Origin: Lodderomyces elongisporus
Lineage: Eukaryota > Ascomycota > Pichiomycetes > Serinales > Debaryomycetaceae
Direction: 5' to 3'
DNA length: 64,000 bases
NCBI RefSeq assembly: GCF_030384665.1
Contig: NC_083675.1
Location: 1,360,001 to 1,424,000 of the forward strand
The notes beneath the pieces were generated by a model. The model did not search any database, was not told where the DNA came from, and worked only from the letters and a program-made list of their open reading frames with translations. Both the position numbers and the translations under genes were made by a program. Below, piece after piece: positions 21,946 to 32,100 of this stretch; the stretch's first letter is position 1; each line of letters opens with the position of its first letter.

Positions 21946-22663
21946 TTTAAACACCTTATGGTTGTTATTGTAATAAATGTGAATTCTTGTAAAGACAAGA
22001 ATAAAAACAATAACTTGAAAAAAAAAAAAAAATCAAACTAATAAAGTAAAACCTTGTATTCAATCTTTACTACTGAACCTTGTGTGGCTAGTTGCAAACA
22101 AATATGATCAAATATGAATGGAAATCCTATTCAGTACTGATAAATGTTGTTGACTCAAATGTCTATGCAATATTGCAGTCTGCTTATTTTTGCAATCTTT
22201 TGGTTATTACTATTATCTAGTTCTTGAATGGCTAAATCGAGGTTTTGTATGCTATTTTCTTTTTTTATTTTCTTTTCTTCTTTTTTCCTTTTTCTTTTTG
22301 TATGGAAAGAGAACGACAAGGGCCGAAAAATGCGGCACATTTTTCTTTTTTATTATTTTTTATTTTTATTATTTTTTATTATTTTTTTTTTGTTCCTTTT
22401 GTTCTGACCTCTCCCTCCCCTCAAAATCGATTCAATTTCAATCTATCACCTTTGCGTTCTGTTTTCATAGGGTAAGTGTTGGTGAAGTTATATAGAGTTA
22501 AGGTACAGACCGGAAAGAAAAAGAGAAAAAGAAAAAAAAGAAAAAAACAACGGCTGCAAGTTTTATGTCAAGCAGCAATTGCTGTAACAACAATACCTTT
22601 TTTGAAACAACATTATTTGTTAAACTAAGATACTAAACACCAGCACACCTAAGAACTATCCTC
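21946..22663. other. Divergent promoter region of HAP3 and RFT1
   Basis: 718 bases, AT-rich, with a long T-rich stretch around 22255-22395 and an AAAAGA-type run near 22515-22550 before RFT1. No ORF of interest and no recognised RNA. Confidence 0.45.
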
Positions 22664-24442
22664 ATGAATCAGCGAAACAGTAAATCTCCAATAACTTCTC
22701 AATCTACGCCTACGACTAGTCGTGGAAAAGCAATGGATGACAAGAATGTAGTGGAGGCATCTACAAAAGGTGTTTCTTTATTGATCATTGTACAAGTGAT
22801 TACAAAGTTGTTTACTTTCGTCTTGAACCACGCCTTAATCCGTTTCATTTCACCATCCATCTTTGGCATAGCTGCATATTTGGATCTAATAAGATCCACT
22901 ATACTATTTTTCAGTCGGGAAGCAATTAGGCTATCTGTTCAACGTGTCAATGCCACTCAACCGAGAACAAAGAGGTTACAAGAAGTACTCAATTTGGGGT
23001 TCCTTTCAATATTCATTTCTATACCGGTAAGCATTATAGTTGGGTATCTACAAGGCTACTTATCATCAAATTTTCAGCAACATTTTTTGAAGTTACCCTT
23101 TCTGAACTTGTCAGTGCTAGTGCTAATATTCCTGATAATTGCCGAGTTGCTCGTGGAACCAATATATTGTGTTTATCAATACGAATTAGATTTTGGCAAA
23201 AGGTCCAAATTTGAAAGCACTGCAATGATTCTCAAGTGTACTGTAACAGTGGCCTGTGTTTTTCTGTCAGCCAGTTACTTTGAGGGATCTGAATTTAATG
23301 GTGCAGCAATTTTATCCTTCATGTTGGGTCAACTAGCTTACGCCGGAACATTGTTGATTCTTTATGCATTTTCTTTTCAAGGTTTTAATAAGCTAAATCA
23401 AACTTGTTTGAGGTATAAGCTTATATCCACTAATGGGGAAAAAAATTACTTTGAACCTCAAATCTTGCACATGTTTCAGAGCTTTTTTTTGCAAATGATT
23501 TTCAAGCAAATATTGACTGAGGGCGACACACTTTTGATCAGTTACATGTGCACTATTGAGGAACAAGGAGCTTATGCAGTTGTCTCAAATTATGGTTCCA
23601 TAATTGCCAGGCTCTTATTTCAACCGTTGGAAGAAGCAACGAGGCTCATGCTTACCAAGATTATGAGCCAGGCCAAGAAAGAAGATACCCTTGATGGATC
23701 CGGGGAGAAGGCAACCTCTGTTAAAGACAAAATTACACAAAACACCACTACATCTGGTACAACTATTACAAATGACTCCTATATGCAAGCATTTACATAT
23801 ATAAAGATGGTAAGCTTATTTTATTTCAATTTGTGCTTGGTAATTTTGTTTGCTGGAGTTACCAATGGGCCATTCTTATTAAAACTCTTATTAGGCAACA
23901 AAAATAATTGGGACAAGACCGATATCTTTTCATTGTTTCCACAATATATCACCTATATCCCATTCCTAGCGTTTAATGGTGTTTTTGAAGCATTTTTCAC
24001 TAGCTTAGCAACACCAAAAGATATACTGAGGTATTCCAAGTTTATGACGGTGGCCACGGTGTTAGTCTTGGCTCTTTCTTACTACCTCATATTGGTTTGG
24101 AACCTCCGCTTATCGGGGTTGATGATTGCAAATATAGCAAATATGTCTTTGAGAATCATATATTGTTTTTTCACTCTTCAAAAGTTTTTCAGCAAGGGCG
24201 GAATTAAGCTCAGTTTTGGCAAAGCGGTAAGCTATATTACTCCATCTGTTGGTATCATGGCTGCCACCTGGCTTGGTCAGTATTGGTTTGTGTTTAGGAA
24301 GACATCCTTTTTCACACAAGATTGGCAAGAATTACTCAAAAGCACTATATGGTCTGGCATTTTGTTGCTGAACTTGGTGATACTTGAGCGACAAAAGTTG
24401 CAACATGCCGTGAGGCGAGTATTTCATTTAAAAGAGGAGTGA
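22664..24442 (+). CDS. RFT1: Rft1, oligosaccharide-lipid flippase family of the ER
   Basis: A 592-residue polytopic membrane protein. Residues about 29-100 (EASTKGVSLLIIVQVITKLFTF ... FGIAAYLDLIRSTILFFSREAIRLSVQR) are the Rft1 signature. Many hydrophobic segments follow, and the FLYEPxY-like LVEPIYCVYQYELDFGKR element and the LTEGDTLLISY segment are typical. Rft1 is needed for N-glycosylation of ER proteins. It was proposed to flip Man5GlcNAc2-PP-dolichol, though direct flippase activity is disputed. The loop at about 340-370 is Ser/Thr-rich and less conserved. Single exon; start at the first ATG. Confidence 0.92.
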   Translation: MNQRNSKSPITSQSTPTTSRGKAMDDKNVVEASTKGVSLLIIVQVITKLFTFVLNHALIRFISPSIFGIAAYLDLIRSTILFFSREAIRLSVQRVNATQPRTKRLQEVLNLGFLSIFISIPVSIIVGYLQGYLSSNFQQHFLKLPFLNLSVLVLIFLIIAELLVEPIYCVYQYELDFGKRSKFESTAMILKCTVTVACVFLSASYFEGSEFNGAAILSFMLGQLAYAGTLLILYAFSFQGFNKLNQTCLRYKLISTNGEKNYFEPQILHMFQSFFLQMIFKQILTEGDTLLISYMCTIEEQGAYAVVSNYGSIIARLLFQPLEEATRLMLTKIMSQAKKEDTLDGSGEKATSVKDKITQNTTTSGTTITNDSYMQAFTYIKMVSLFYFNLCLVILFAGVTNGPFLLKLLLGNKNNWDKTDIFSLFPQYITYIPFLAFNGVFEAFFTSLATPKDILRYSKFMTVATVLVLALSYYLILVWNLRLSGLMIANIANMSLRIIYCFFTLQKFFSKGGIKLSFGKAVSYITPSVGIMAATWLGQYWFVFRKTSFFTQDWQELLKSTIWSGILLLNLVILERQKLQHAVRRVFHLKEE

Positions 24443-25179
24443 AGATAGTTTGTGTTTTTCTTTTCTTTTTTTCGTTTAAAATTAGATAGACATTTATAAA
24501 TATAGACATGTACAAAAAAAATAATATAGATTTTTTTCAAGAGTTTACATAAATGAATAAGTTTCAGAGGGGCCGTAAGAAGCAAAAATGAAAGAAATAA
24601 ATAAAAAAAAAAGGAAAAAAAAAATAGAGTCGTCACACTAAGGCTTTCCCAGACTATTAACTAACGGAACAATGTGCCATCCAGTATCGCCTCCGTCACG
24701 GATAGCATTACTGTGCTGAATTGCTTCCCTCCAGTGGTGGTGCTATTAATTACCTGAATCTGACAGTACTGATTCCTCAAGTAGTCAAGAAAATTCAAAC
24801 CGCGAGGATCGAACTGGACACTTTGAACACAGCGAAAAAACTCAAGAGAATCTTTTACACAATTTAACAAATCTGAGAGTGCGCAAGAAGTACACTTCCA
24901 CTAAAAGCCATCACAGCCAACTATTCCAAAATTTCAGTGCCTAGTCTATTTGACAATGTATGCCTTACTTTCATCTGTTTGTTTCTTTATTTCTTTACTT
25001 ATTTTTTTCTTCTCTTCATTTTTTCCTTTCTTTTTTATACTGATAACCCTAAACACATCACAAACATTAGAGCTCTAACTTTTACCGATTGGATAAACCT
25101 TTATGCCCTTGTTCCTCATCAAGTAGAAACTCCTTGATACTGGCTTAGCAACTCTTTTTTCCAGTTCAATACCACCAAG
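24443..25179. other. Intergenic region RFT1 to zinc-knuckle gene, with an open minus-strand frame
   Basis: 737 bases. On the minus strand, 24661 up to about 24900 is open without an ATG near its start and ends at TAG 24661-24663. Its composition looks somewhat protein-like but matches nothing I know. It could be the last exon of a small spliced gene; the upstream AG at about 24900 has no clear TACTAAC partner. The rest is T-rich DNA. Treated as unproven. Confidence 0.3.
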
Positions 25180-25782
25180 ATGTCCGTCGAAATGTTGCAA
25201 CGAGAGTTGGATCAGCTTGCCAAACACATTGCTCAGAAGGATTTGGAACTACGCAATTTAAAAACTCAGTATAATGCCCGATTGAAAATCGTTAACGACT
25301 GCATCAATAATCTACCACAAGAGTTCATACAGTCAGATTCAAGCATATCAGATGAGGAACTTGCAAACATACTTGTGCAACCCATAAAATGTCCCAATTG
25401 CCAAGAAACAGTACATAGAAACGATAACGATAAAAGTGATTATATATTACTACCTAAACGACTAGTGCAAATTGAAAAGAGGCCAACCACAACATTTTCA
25501 TCTGAATCAATCCCCAATCAAGCTTCTCTGAGACAATTTGGCTTGCATAATCAAAATCAAAATCAAAATCAAAATCAAAACGCAAGCGCAGACAAATTGA
25601 AAAACGCCTCGAATTTTAATTCAAATTCAAATTCCAATTCCAATTCCAATTCCAATTCCAATTCCAATTCCAATTCCAAAAGCAAAAGCAAAAGCAAAAA
25701 TAAAGTTACTTGCTCATTTTGTAAGATGACTGGACACACTAGGGCGAATTGCGAAGCACGACTAATGACCCCCAAAAAATAG
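25180..25782 (+). CDS. CCHC zinc-knuckle protein with N-terminal coiled coil
   Basis: A 200-residue protein. Residues 1-45 look like a coiled coil. CPNC at 71-74 may be half of a second metal site. The C-terminus carries a perfect zinc knuckle, C178-x2-C181-x4-H186-x4-C191, the type that binds single-stranded nucleic acid. Between them are hexanucleotide-encoded repeats: Asn-Gln (124-134), Asn-Ser (146-166) and Lys-Ser (167-172). I do not recognise an orthologue. RNA binding is inferred from the knuckle alone. The start is the first ATG after a pyrimidine-rich leader. Confidence 0.75.
   Translation: MSVEMLQRELDQLAKHIAQKDLELRNLKTQYNARLKIVNDCINNLPQEFIQSDSSISDEELANILVQPIKCPNCQETVHRNDNDKSDYILLPKRLVQIEKRPTTTFSSESIPNQASLRQFGLHNQNQNQNQNQNASADKLKNASNFNSNSNSNSNSNSNSNSNSNSKSKSKSKNKVTCSFCKMTGHTRANCEARLMTPKK
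25557..25700 (+). repeat. In-frame hexanucleotide arrays
   Basis: Three neighbouring arrays lie inside the zinc-knuckle gene: AATCAA units, then TCCAAT-type units, then AAAAGC units. All are multiples of six, so copy-number change keeps the frame and only lengthens or shortens the Asn/Gln, Asn/Ser and Lys/Ser linker. Confidence 0.85.
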
Positions 25783-25870
25783 AAGCTGCTTTATATAAAA
25801 ACTTTTCTCGTAAAATTTATACTTTCATTTTCTAAATATAACTATTTCTTTAGACATTTCGGCCTTGTAA

Positions 25871-26327
25871 TCATTTCGATGCTTGCACCATAGCCTCTGT
25901 AAGAATGTTAGTATTTGCGCGTTGGTTTCATCTTTGCATTTCCCCTAACTTTATGATTGCAGTTCTTTTCATTTTTTTTTAAAAAAAAAAAAATAATAAA
26001 GCAATAGGGAAATAACAATATTACCAGTGGAAATTGAATAATGAAAATAATCTAGCACATACCTCTCCTCGATGCATCTTGAAGCAATGTGCAATCGACC
26101 AAGTTGGGATTTATGTGCACATATCGCACAGTTGAGCCTCTGATAAACAAGTTCTTTACTGCTTCTAGGTATGGATACTTGTCTCCGTTGTTACACTTGA
26201 TATTGTCCAACTTGAGATTAAGAAATTGATCAACGGATTTTAGCACTCCCGTGATCTCCATATCGTTTTTGAGTTCAACCGTCACCTCTTGGTCTACCAA
26301 GGTCTTGAAAAAACTAAAGAATAACAT
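25871..26327 (-). CDS. LSM2: Lsm2, U6 snRNA-associated and decay-complex Sm-like protein (spliced)
   Basis: Exon 1 (26063-26327) begins MLFFSFFKTLVDQEVTVELKN and contains SVDQFLNLKLDNI and FIRGSTVRYVHIN, nearly the whole Lsm2 Sm fold. Lsm2 is shared by Lsm2-8 (U6 snRNP) and Lsm1-7 (mRNA decapping). The unspliced frame would stop four residues into the intron. Exon 1 ends in G before the donor GTATGT (26062-26057). The branch TACTAAC lies near 25913-25907 and the acceptor TTACAG ends at 25897. Exon 2 (25871-25896) adds EAMVQASK. The spliced product is 96 residues and ends RREAMVQASK, in line with RREVMTERK of the 95-residue S. cerevisiae protein. Confidence 0.93.
25897..26062 (-). other. LSM2 intron (166 bp)
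   Basis: Minus-strand intron with a GTATGT donor, an exact TACTAAC branch point and a TTACAG acceptor. It splits a codon after its first base, close to the 3' end of the gene, leaving a 26-base terminal exon. Confidence 0.9.
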
Positions 26328-26680
26328 CTTCTTGATGGTTTGGATTTATAAATATCGATTGCTGATTGTCGATGTTCAAAGTTATTCTTGAACACTCTAA
26401 TTGATAATAATTATTATTAAGTTTTTTTTTTTTCTTTAGGCTTGTCCCTCTCTCTCTCTCTCTCTCTCTTTTCCATTCTTGAAAATATACCCAGATGTGT
26501 ATATATATACATAAATATATATGCATTCCTCTTTATTTTTTTCTTTATTTTTTTGTTGCGCTTACTATGAACCACAAGAGCGAGAGATTTGGTTATATAA
26601 TCACAAATGTTGCACCAATTTGCAATACTCACTTTAAAGTTCTGGTTTACATAGTGATATAATGTATTGAATAGATTAAT
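26328..26680. other. Intergenic region upstream of LSM2
   Basis: 353 bases: the LSM2 promoter and the 3' end of the NDT80-family gene. It contains a TC dinucleotide run at about 26449-26470 and short TA runs near 26500-26522. No gene. Confidence 0.4.
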
Positions 26681-28420
26681 TTAATGGTACGTACAGAATT
26701 CAGAAAATCTTTCTGGTGTAATGCAATTTAAGTCGTATTCTTTGTTGTAGCAATCATCATCATCATCATCATTAGTGTTAATATTTTTATTATTTTCATT
26801 ACTGTTATTATCATTATTATCCTTATTTTTACAATGGTCGTTGCTGCTGCTGCTGCTGCTGTTGTAGTAGTAGTAACCTTTGCTAATACTTCCTTGAGGT
26901 GAGGAAGGAATCGTGTAGGTGTCAATTTGTGAAAGGTCTGAATCAAATATTTGGTTGTAAAAACCGGAAGCAAATGTTCCACTTGAACAAGGAGATGAGC
27001 AAGAACCTAATGGAAATTTAGACAAGTAATAGTTAGCTTCAAGCGGCTCCAACTTTGATTCCATCTCAGTCTCAGTCTCTGAACTATTTGTAGAAGGGTG
27101 ATGCTCAAAGTGCATGGAATTTGTATGGTTGTACTCGGTGAAAAATTCAAGTTCCAACTCTAGATTTTCTCCTTGCACTTTTTCAAATTTTAGTTCAACC
27201 CCCAGCGATTCATATGAGTTTCTTTTGGTGAGTTTCTTAGGGGTGCTCGAGTCCATTACATTCTTATCTTCTTGAACCTCCAACATCAATGAACTGTTAA
27301 GAATCAAAGTTTGATCATCGTTATCGGAGATTGTGTTGCTCAATAGGTTTGTGGATATCCGTTTCAATGGAGAGCCCTTCATTTTCCTTTCTGTGCCATT
27401 GTTATGGGAAACCCCGCTATCATCTTTACTATCATTGTCACCATTGATATTACTATCATAATGGATATGTGAAACACCTTCATCAAATTTAGAAAAACTT
27501 CTATTCCTAATTTGAAAAGGAGTGGTGTTTGCTACAGCAATTACCGCGTATGTAGCTACCGGGTCTATAATTGTAGTATTGTCGTTTTGCAATTCAGCAA
27601 GTAATTGAACTTGTAAGATAAATTTACCACAATTTTTACCCAGAATGTAATTGGTGTCCTTAGCTGGTGAAGAATAAAGGTTGGAAGGTGTATAGGATGT
27701 AAATTGAAGTCTATCGTACTTTGCAACTTTTACCAAGGACTTGTCTTTGTCATATGATCTAAGAATTGAATCAGCTGTTTTAACAGGTATGGCGTTTGGT
27801 GTATACTCATACAAGTGCTTTAGTTCTTGGAGCCTCGACTGTTTACGCAAGTTGGCGCTTTGTTTGATTAGGAGGTGGCTTGGTAAGTTCCCCGAGATCG
27901 CCGGAATAATAGGCGGCTCCGACACAGGACCTTTATCCCTCTTTGTAGTATGTTGCACGAGCTTTACTTCCTCTCCGTGCTTATTATCGGCATACTTTCC
28001 AGCCAATCTAAGTGCTAATTGTTTAACCACTCTCTTTTCACCTTCAAACTCTATGCAGAAACCGTGCTCTTGAAAGATTGATTTCTTTGTCCCGCAGTGT
28101 TCAAAATCAAAACATGCCACTACCGAAAAATAATTTCGTTTATAGCCTATCCACTCATGGTTAATTTCATCAAACCCTCTGTCAATCCTTGCATGTATTC
28201 TTGGATAAACTTCTTTTTGATGGTCAGACTTGAGGAGTAATGGCGTTACACTTTTAGTAGCGCCAAATGGAGGCCCAATTTTGAACTGATGAATTGATCG
28301 CGGTGCAAGTCTCAGTTTCGAGCTAAGTTTAGAGCTTGAATTTCTTTCTTCCAAATTTGCTGATGGGTAAACGGGATCAGATCTAAAGGAAGATCGTAAG
28401 GTTTTCGATGTTCGTGGCAT
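26681..28420 (-). CDS. Ndt80/PhoG-family DNA-binding transcription factor
   Basis: 579 residues. Residues about 45-315 carry the Ndt80-type Ig-fold DNA-binding domain: FKIGPPFG, VYPRIHARIDRGFDEINHEWIGYKRNYFSVVACFDFE, then a distal block ending ATYAVIAVANTTPFQIRNRSFSKFDEG. The C-terminal half is Ser/Asn/Asp-rich, with poly-Ser and poly-Asp/Asn tracts coded by triplet repeats (about 26750-26870), and is probably an activation or regulatory tail. CTG-clade yeasts have three such factors (NDT80, REP1, RON1). From remembered gene order (next to KRE33, NRK1, QDR1 and YDJ1) I favour RON1, linked to N-acetylglucosamine metabolism, but sequence alone does not settle which paralogue this is. Confidence 0.85.
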   Translation of the reverse strand: MPRTSKTLRSSFRSDPVYPSANLEERNSSSKLSSKLRLAPRSIHQFKIGPPFGATKSVTPLLLKSDHQKEVYPRIHARIDRGFDEINHEWIGYKRNYFSVVACFDFEHCGTKKSIFQEHGFCIEFEGEKRVVKQLALRLAGKYADNKHGEEVKLVQHTTKRDKGPVSEPPIIPAISGNLPSHLLIKQSANLRKQSRLQELKHLYEYTPNAIPVKTADSILRSYDKDKSLVKVAKYDRLQFTSYTPSNLYSSPAKDTNYILGKNCGKFILQVQLLAELQNDNTTIIDPVATYAVIAVANTTPFQIRNRSFSKFDEGVSHIHYDSNINGDNDSKDDSGVSHNNGTERKMKGSPLKRISTNLLSNTISDNDDQTLILNSSLMLEVQEDKNVMDSSTPKKLTKRNSYESLGVELKFEKVQGENLELELEFFTEYNHTNSMHFEHHPSTNSSETETEMESKLEPLEANYYLSKFPLGSCSSPCSSGTFASGFYNQIFDSDLSQIDTYTIPSSPQGSISKGYYYYNSSSSSSNDHCKNKDNNDNNSNENNKNINTNDDDDDDCYNKEYDLNCITPERFSEFCTYH

Positions 28421-29154
28421 ACTTTCTTGCTTTTCTTTTTATTCTTGTATTCTTATTCGTGCTGGTAACTGGTGTTTTAACGCTAAGTCAAAAAAAAAAA
28501 AAAAAAAAAAAAACATATTTTGAATTTATTTGCAAAATTTTGCAGCAAAAAAAAAAATTATACTTACAAATAAGAAGAGAAGGAAAAAAAAATCTAAAAA
28601 TTTCCAAAACTTTACAATGTTAAAGATAAAATTTTAATAAAGGGAATAATATTCTACACATTTGTCAAAACTTCAATTGATATTGGAAATTAGACCTCAA
28701 ACTAAGTGAACCAAACCATATTGTGTTTACAAATTGATATATGATGTGACTAGTTTTGACCAAGCCGTGGTATAAAGTTGATCAGAGATGTTATCAAAAT
28801 CGATTTCTCCATTTATCTATTGCAAAATATTGTAGTAGAGAATTTGTGCAGCAGTTTCCGAAAAAAACAAAACTCAAAACTCAAAACTCAAACCAGAAAA
28901 CAGAAAATTAAAATTACAACAATCTGAGAAGAAAATAAAAAAAGCAGCAACAATTGGTAGCATTCACATTATTTCACATCACTTCACATCGCATCGTGAG
29001 CCCTTTATTTTTTAGGCATCAGTCTTTTAAAAAAAACACTTCCTCTCTCATCACTAATAACATTAGCACCACCATTACAACCTACTAAAGAAAAGTCACA
29101 ACAACTCTTGTTGTTATCTAAACCTTCCATTAACAAGAATTCAACTTTCAAGTC
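28421..29154. other. Divergent promoter region of the NDT80-family gene and KRE33
   Basis: 734 bases with a long A run near 28493-28514 and A-rich leader sequence. A CTCATC (reverse of the PAC core GATGAG) is at 29047-29052, about 100 bases before KRE33. This is weak support for ribosome-biogenesis control. Confidence 0.4.
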
Positions 29155-32100
29155 ATGGGCAAAAAAGCTATCGATGCGCGTATCCCTGCGCTCATACGTA
29201 ACGGTGTGCAAGAGAAGCAAAGATCTTTCTTTGTCATTGTGGGCGATAAGGCACGTAATCAGTTGCCAAACTTGCACTATTTGATGATGAGTTCGGATTT
29301 GAAAATGAACAAATCCGTCTTATGGGCTTACAAAAAGAAATTGTTGGGGTTTACATCACATAGACAGAAAAGAGAGGCAAAGATAAAAAAAGATATCAAA
29401 AGAGGTATTAGGGAAGTTAACGACCAGGACCCATTTGAAGCATTTATATCAAACCAGCACATCCGTTATGTGTACTACAAGGAAACAGATAAGATCTTGG
29501 GTAACACATATGGTATGTGTATTTTGCAAGATTTCGAAGCAATGACTCCCAACTTATTGGCAAGAACGATAGAAACAGTTGAAGGTGGTGGATTGGTAGT
29601 CATCTTGCTCAAGAGCATGACTTCTTTAAAGCAATTGTATACCATGAGCATGGATATACACTCGAGATATAGGACAGAGGCACATGACGACGTTGTTGCC
29701 AGATTCAATGAGAGGTTTTTGCTTTCATTGGGATCGTGCAGTAATTGTTTAGTAGTCGATGATGAATTAAATGTACTCCCAATATCGGGAGGTAAACATA
29801 TTAAACGTTTACCACCCAAAGATGACGATGAATTGTCACCAAAGGCGCAAGAACTTAAAGAGCTAAAAGAAAGTTTAGCCGATGTTGAACCTGCAGGAAA
29901 CCTTGTGAGTTTGGCAAAAACCATTAATCAAGCGCAGGCCATTTTGACATTTATTGATGTTATAACAGAGAAAAGTTTACGAAGTACAGTAACTTTGACA
30001 GCAGGTAGAGGTCGAGGAAAGTCTGCTGCCTTGGGTATTGCTATTGCTGCAGCAGTATCACAAGGATACTCTAACATCTTTGTTACTTCGCCTTCACCAG
30101 AGAACTTGAAAACATTGTTTGAGTTTGTATTCAAAGGGTTCGATGCCTTGGGATACACCGAGCACATGGATTACGATATAATTCAATCAACCAACCCTTC
30201 ATTCAACAAGGCGGTAGTGCGCGTTGACATCAAACGAGAACACAGACAGACCATACAATATATTTCACCAAATGACCACTATGTTCTTGGTCAAGCAGAG
30301 TTATTGATTATCGATGAAGCAGCCGCTATCCCTCTTCCAATTGTCAAGAAGTTGATGGGTCCATACTTGGTATTCATGGCTTCAACTATCAATGGGTACG
30401 AAGGAACAGGTCGTTCCTTGTCGTTGAAATTGATACAACAGTTGAGACAACAGCAACAAGTTGGAAATACCCCGGCCGATACAGAAATCATTTCGAGAGA
30501 CAATAAACTGAGCAATCTTCAAGCTGGTGTCCAATTAGCTAGAAATTTGAAAGAGGTTGTTTTGGATGAGCCAATTAGATATGCGCCGGGTGATCCAGTT
30601 GAAAAATGGCTCAACAAACTTTTGTGCTTGGACGTATCATTATCGAGGAACGCTAAATTTGCTGCCAAGGGAACTCCTCATCCATCACAATGTAACTTGT
30701 TTTTCGTCAATAGAGATACATTGTTTTCATACCATCCGGTATCTGAAGCATTTTTGCAGAAAATGATGGCGTTATATGTTGCTTCGCATTATAAAAACTC
30801 GCCAAATGATTTGCAATTAATGTCGGATGCACCAGCACATCAATTATTTGTTCTTTTGCCACCAATTGAAGAAGGTGATAATAAAATTCCCGACCCATTG
30901 TGTGTTATTCAGTTAGCTTTGGAAGGGCAGATTTCTAAAGAGAGTGTTAGGAAATCCTTGAGCCGAGGACAACGTGCAGGTGGTGATTTGATTCCATGGT
31001 TGATTTCCCAACAGTTTCAAGATGAAGAGTTTGCATCATTGTCTGGTGCCAGAATTGTTAGAATTGCAACAAACCCAGAATATGCTGGTATGGGTTACGG
31101 TTCAAGAGCAATGGATTTATTGATGGATTACTATTCAGGTAAGTTTACTGACATTAGCGAGTCTCTGGAGTTGAATGATCATACATTGTCAAGAGTTACT
31201 GATAAGGAACTTGCCAGTGCATCTTTGAAGGACGAGATTACCTTGAGAGACGCCAAGTCCTTGCCACCATTATTATTGAAACTTTCTGAAAAAGCACCAT
31301 ATTATTTGGACTACATGGGTGTTTCGTATGGTTTTACCTCGCAATTGCACAAGTTTTGGAAAAAAGCTGGTTTCACTCCTGTATACTTGAGACAAACTGC
31401 CAATGATTTAACCGGAGAGCATACCGAGGTTGTGCTAAAGGCTTTGCCAGATAGAGAGGATAAGTGGTTGCATGAGTTTTCGAAAGATTTTCACAAGAGG
31501 TTTTTACAACTCTTGGCATACGAGTTTAAGAAATTTCAAGCTTCACAAGCACTTGGTCTTATTGAGGCCACAGAGCAGGGCGAAGGCGAGGATGTTGTAA
31601 ACAAGCCATTAACTAGAGCTCAGTTGGATGAATTGTTGTCGCCTTTTGATTTGAAGAGACTTGATTCTTATGCCAACAATTTGTTGGATTACCATGTTAT
31701 TGTTGATATGTTGCCATTGATTGCTCAACTTTACTTTTCCAAGAGAGCAAACAATGAGATTAGCTTGTCGTCTGTTCAATCTGCAATCTTGTTGGCTATT
31801 GGTTTACAACATAAGAATATGGACCAAATTGCACAGGAACTCAATTTGCCTTCGAATCAAGCAATGGCAATGTTTGCAAAGATTATTAGAAAGTTTTCCA
31901 CATATTTCAGAGGCATTTTGTCCAAAGCTATCGAAGAGGAGATGCCTGAATTGGAGGATGAACAAGTAAAGGAACTCGAAGGAGTTGACCAAGACATAAT
32001 GGATGAAGAAGTTGGACAAGAGGCAGAAGAGTTTGATGGTAATGTTGAAGAAAAGATGTATAAAGAGTTGGACGAAGCGGGAAATCAAGCTATTTCGGAG

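Noticed and set aside
22155..22495. Several 60-100 codon frames in the HAP3-RFT1 promoter
   Set aside because: Phe/Leu- or Lys-rich translations of T- or A-rich DNA; typical noise.
24795..24830. AGTTCGATCC on the minus strand, like a tRNA B box
   Set aside because: No cloverleaf can be built around it and no poly-T terminator follows.
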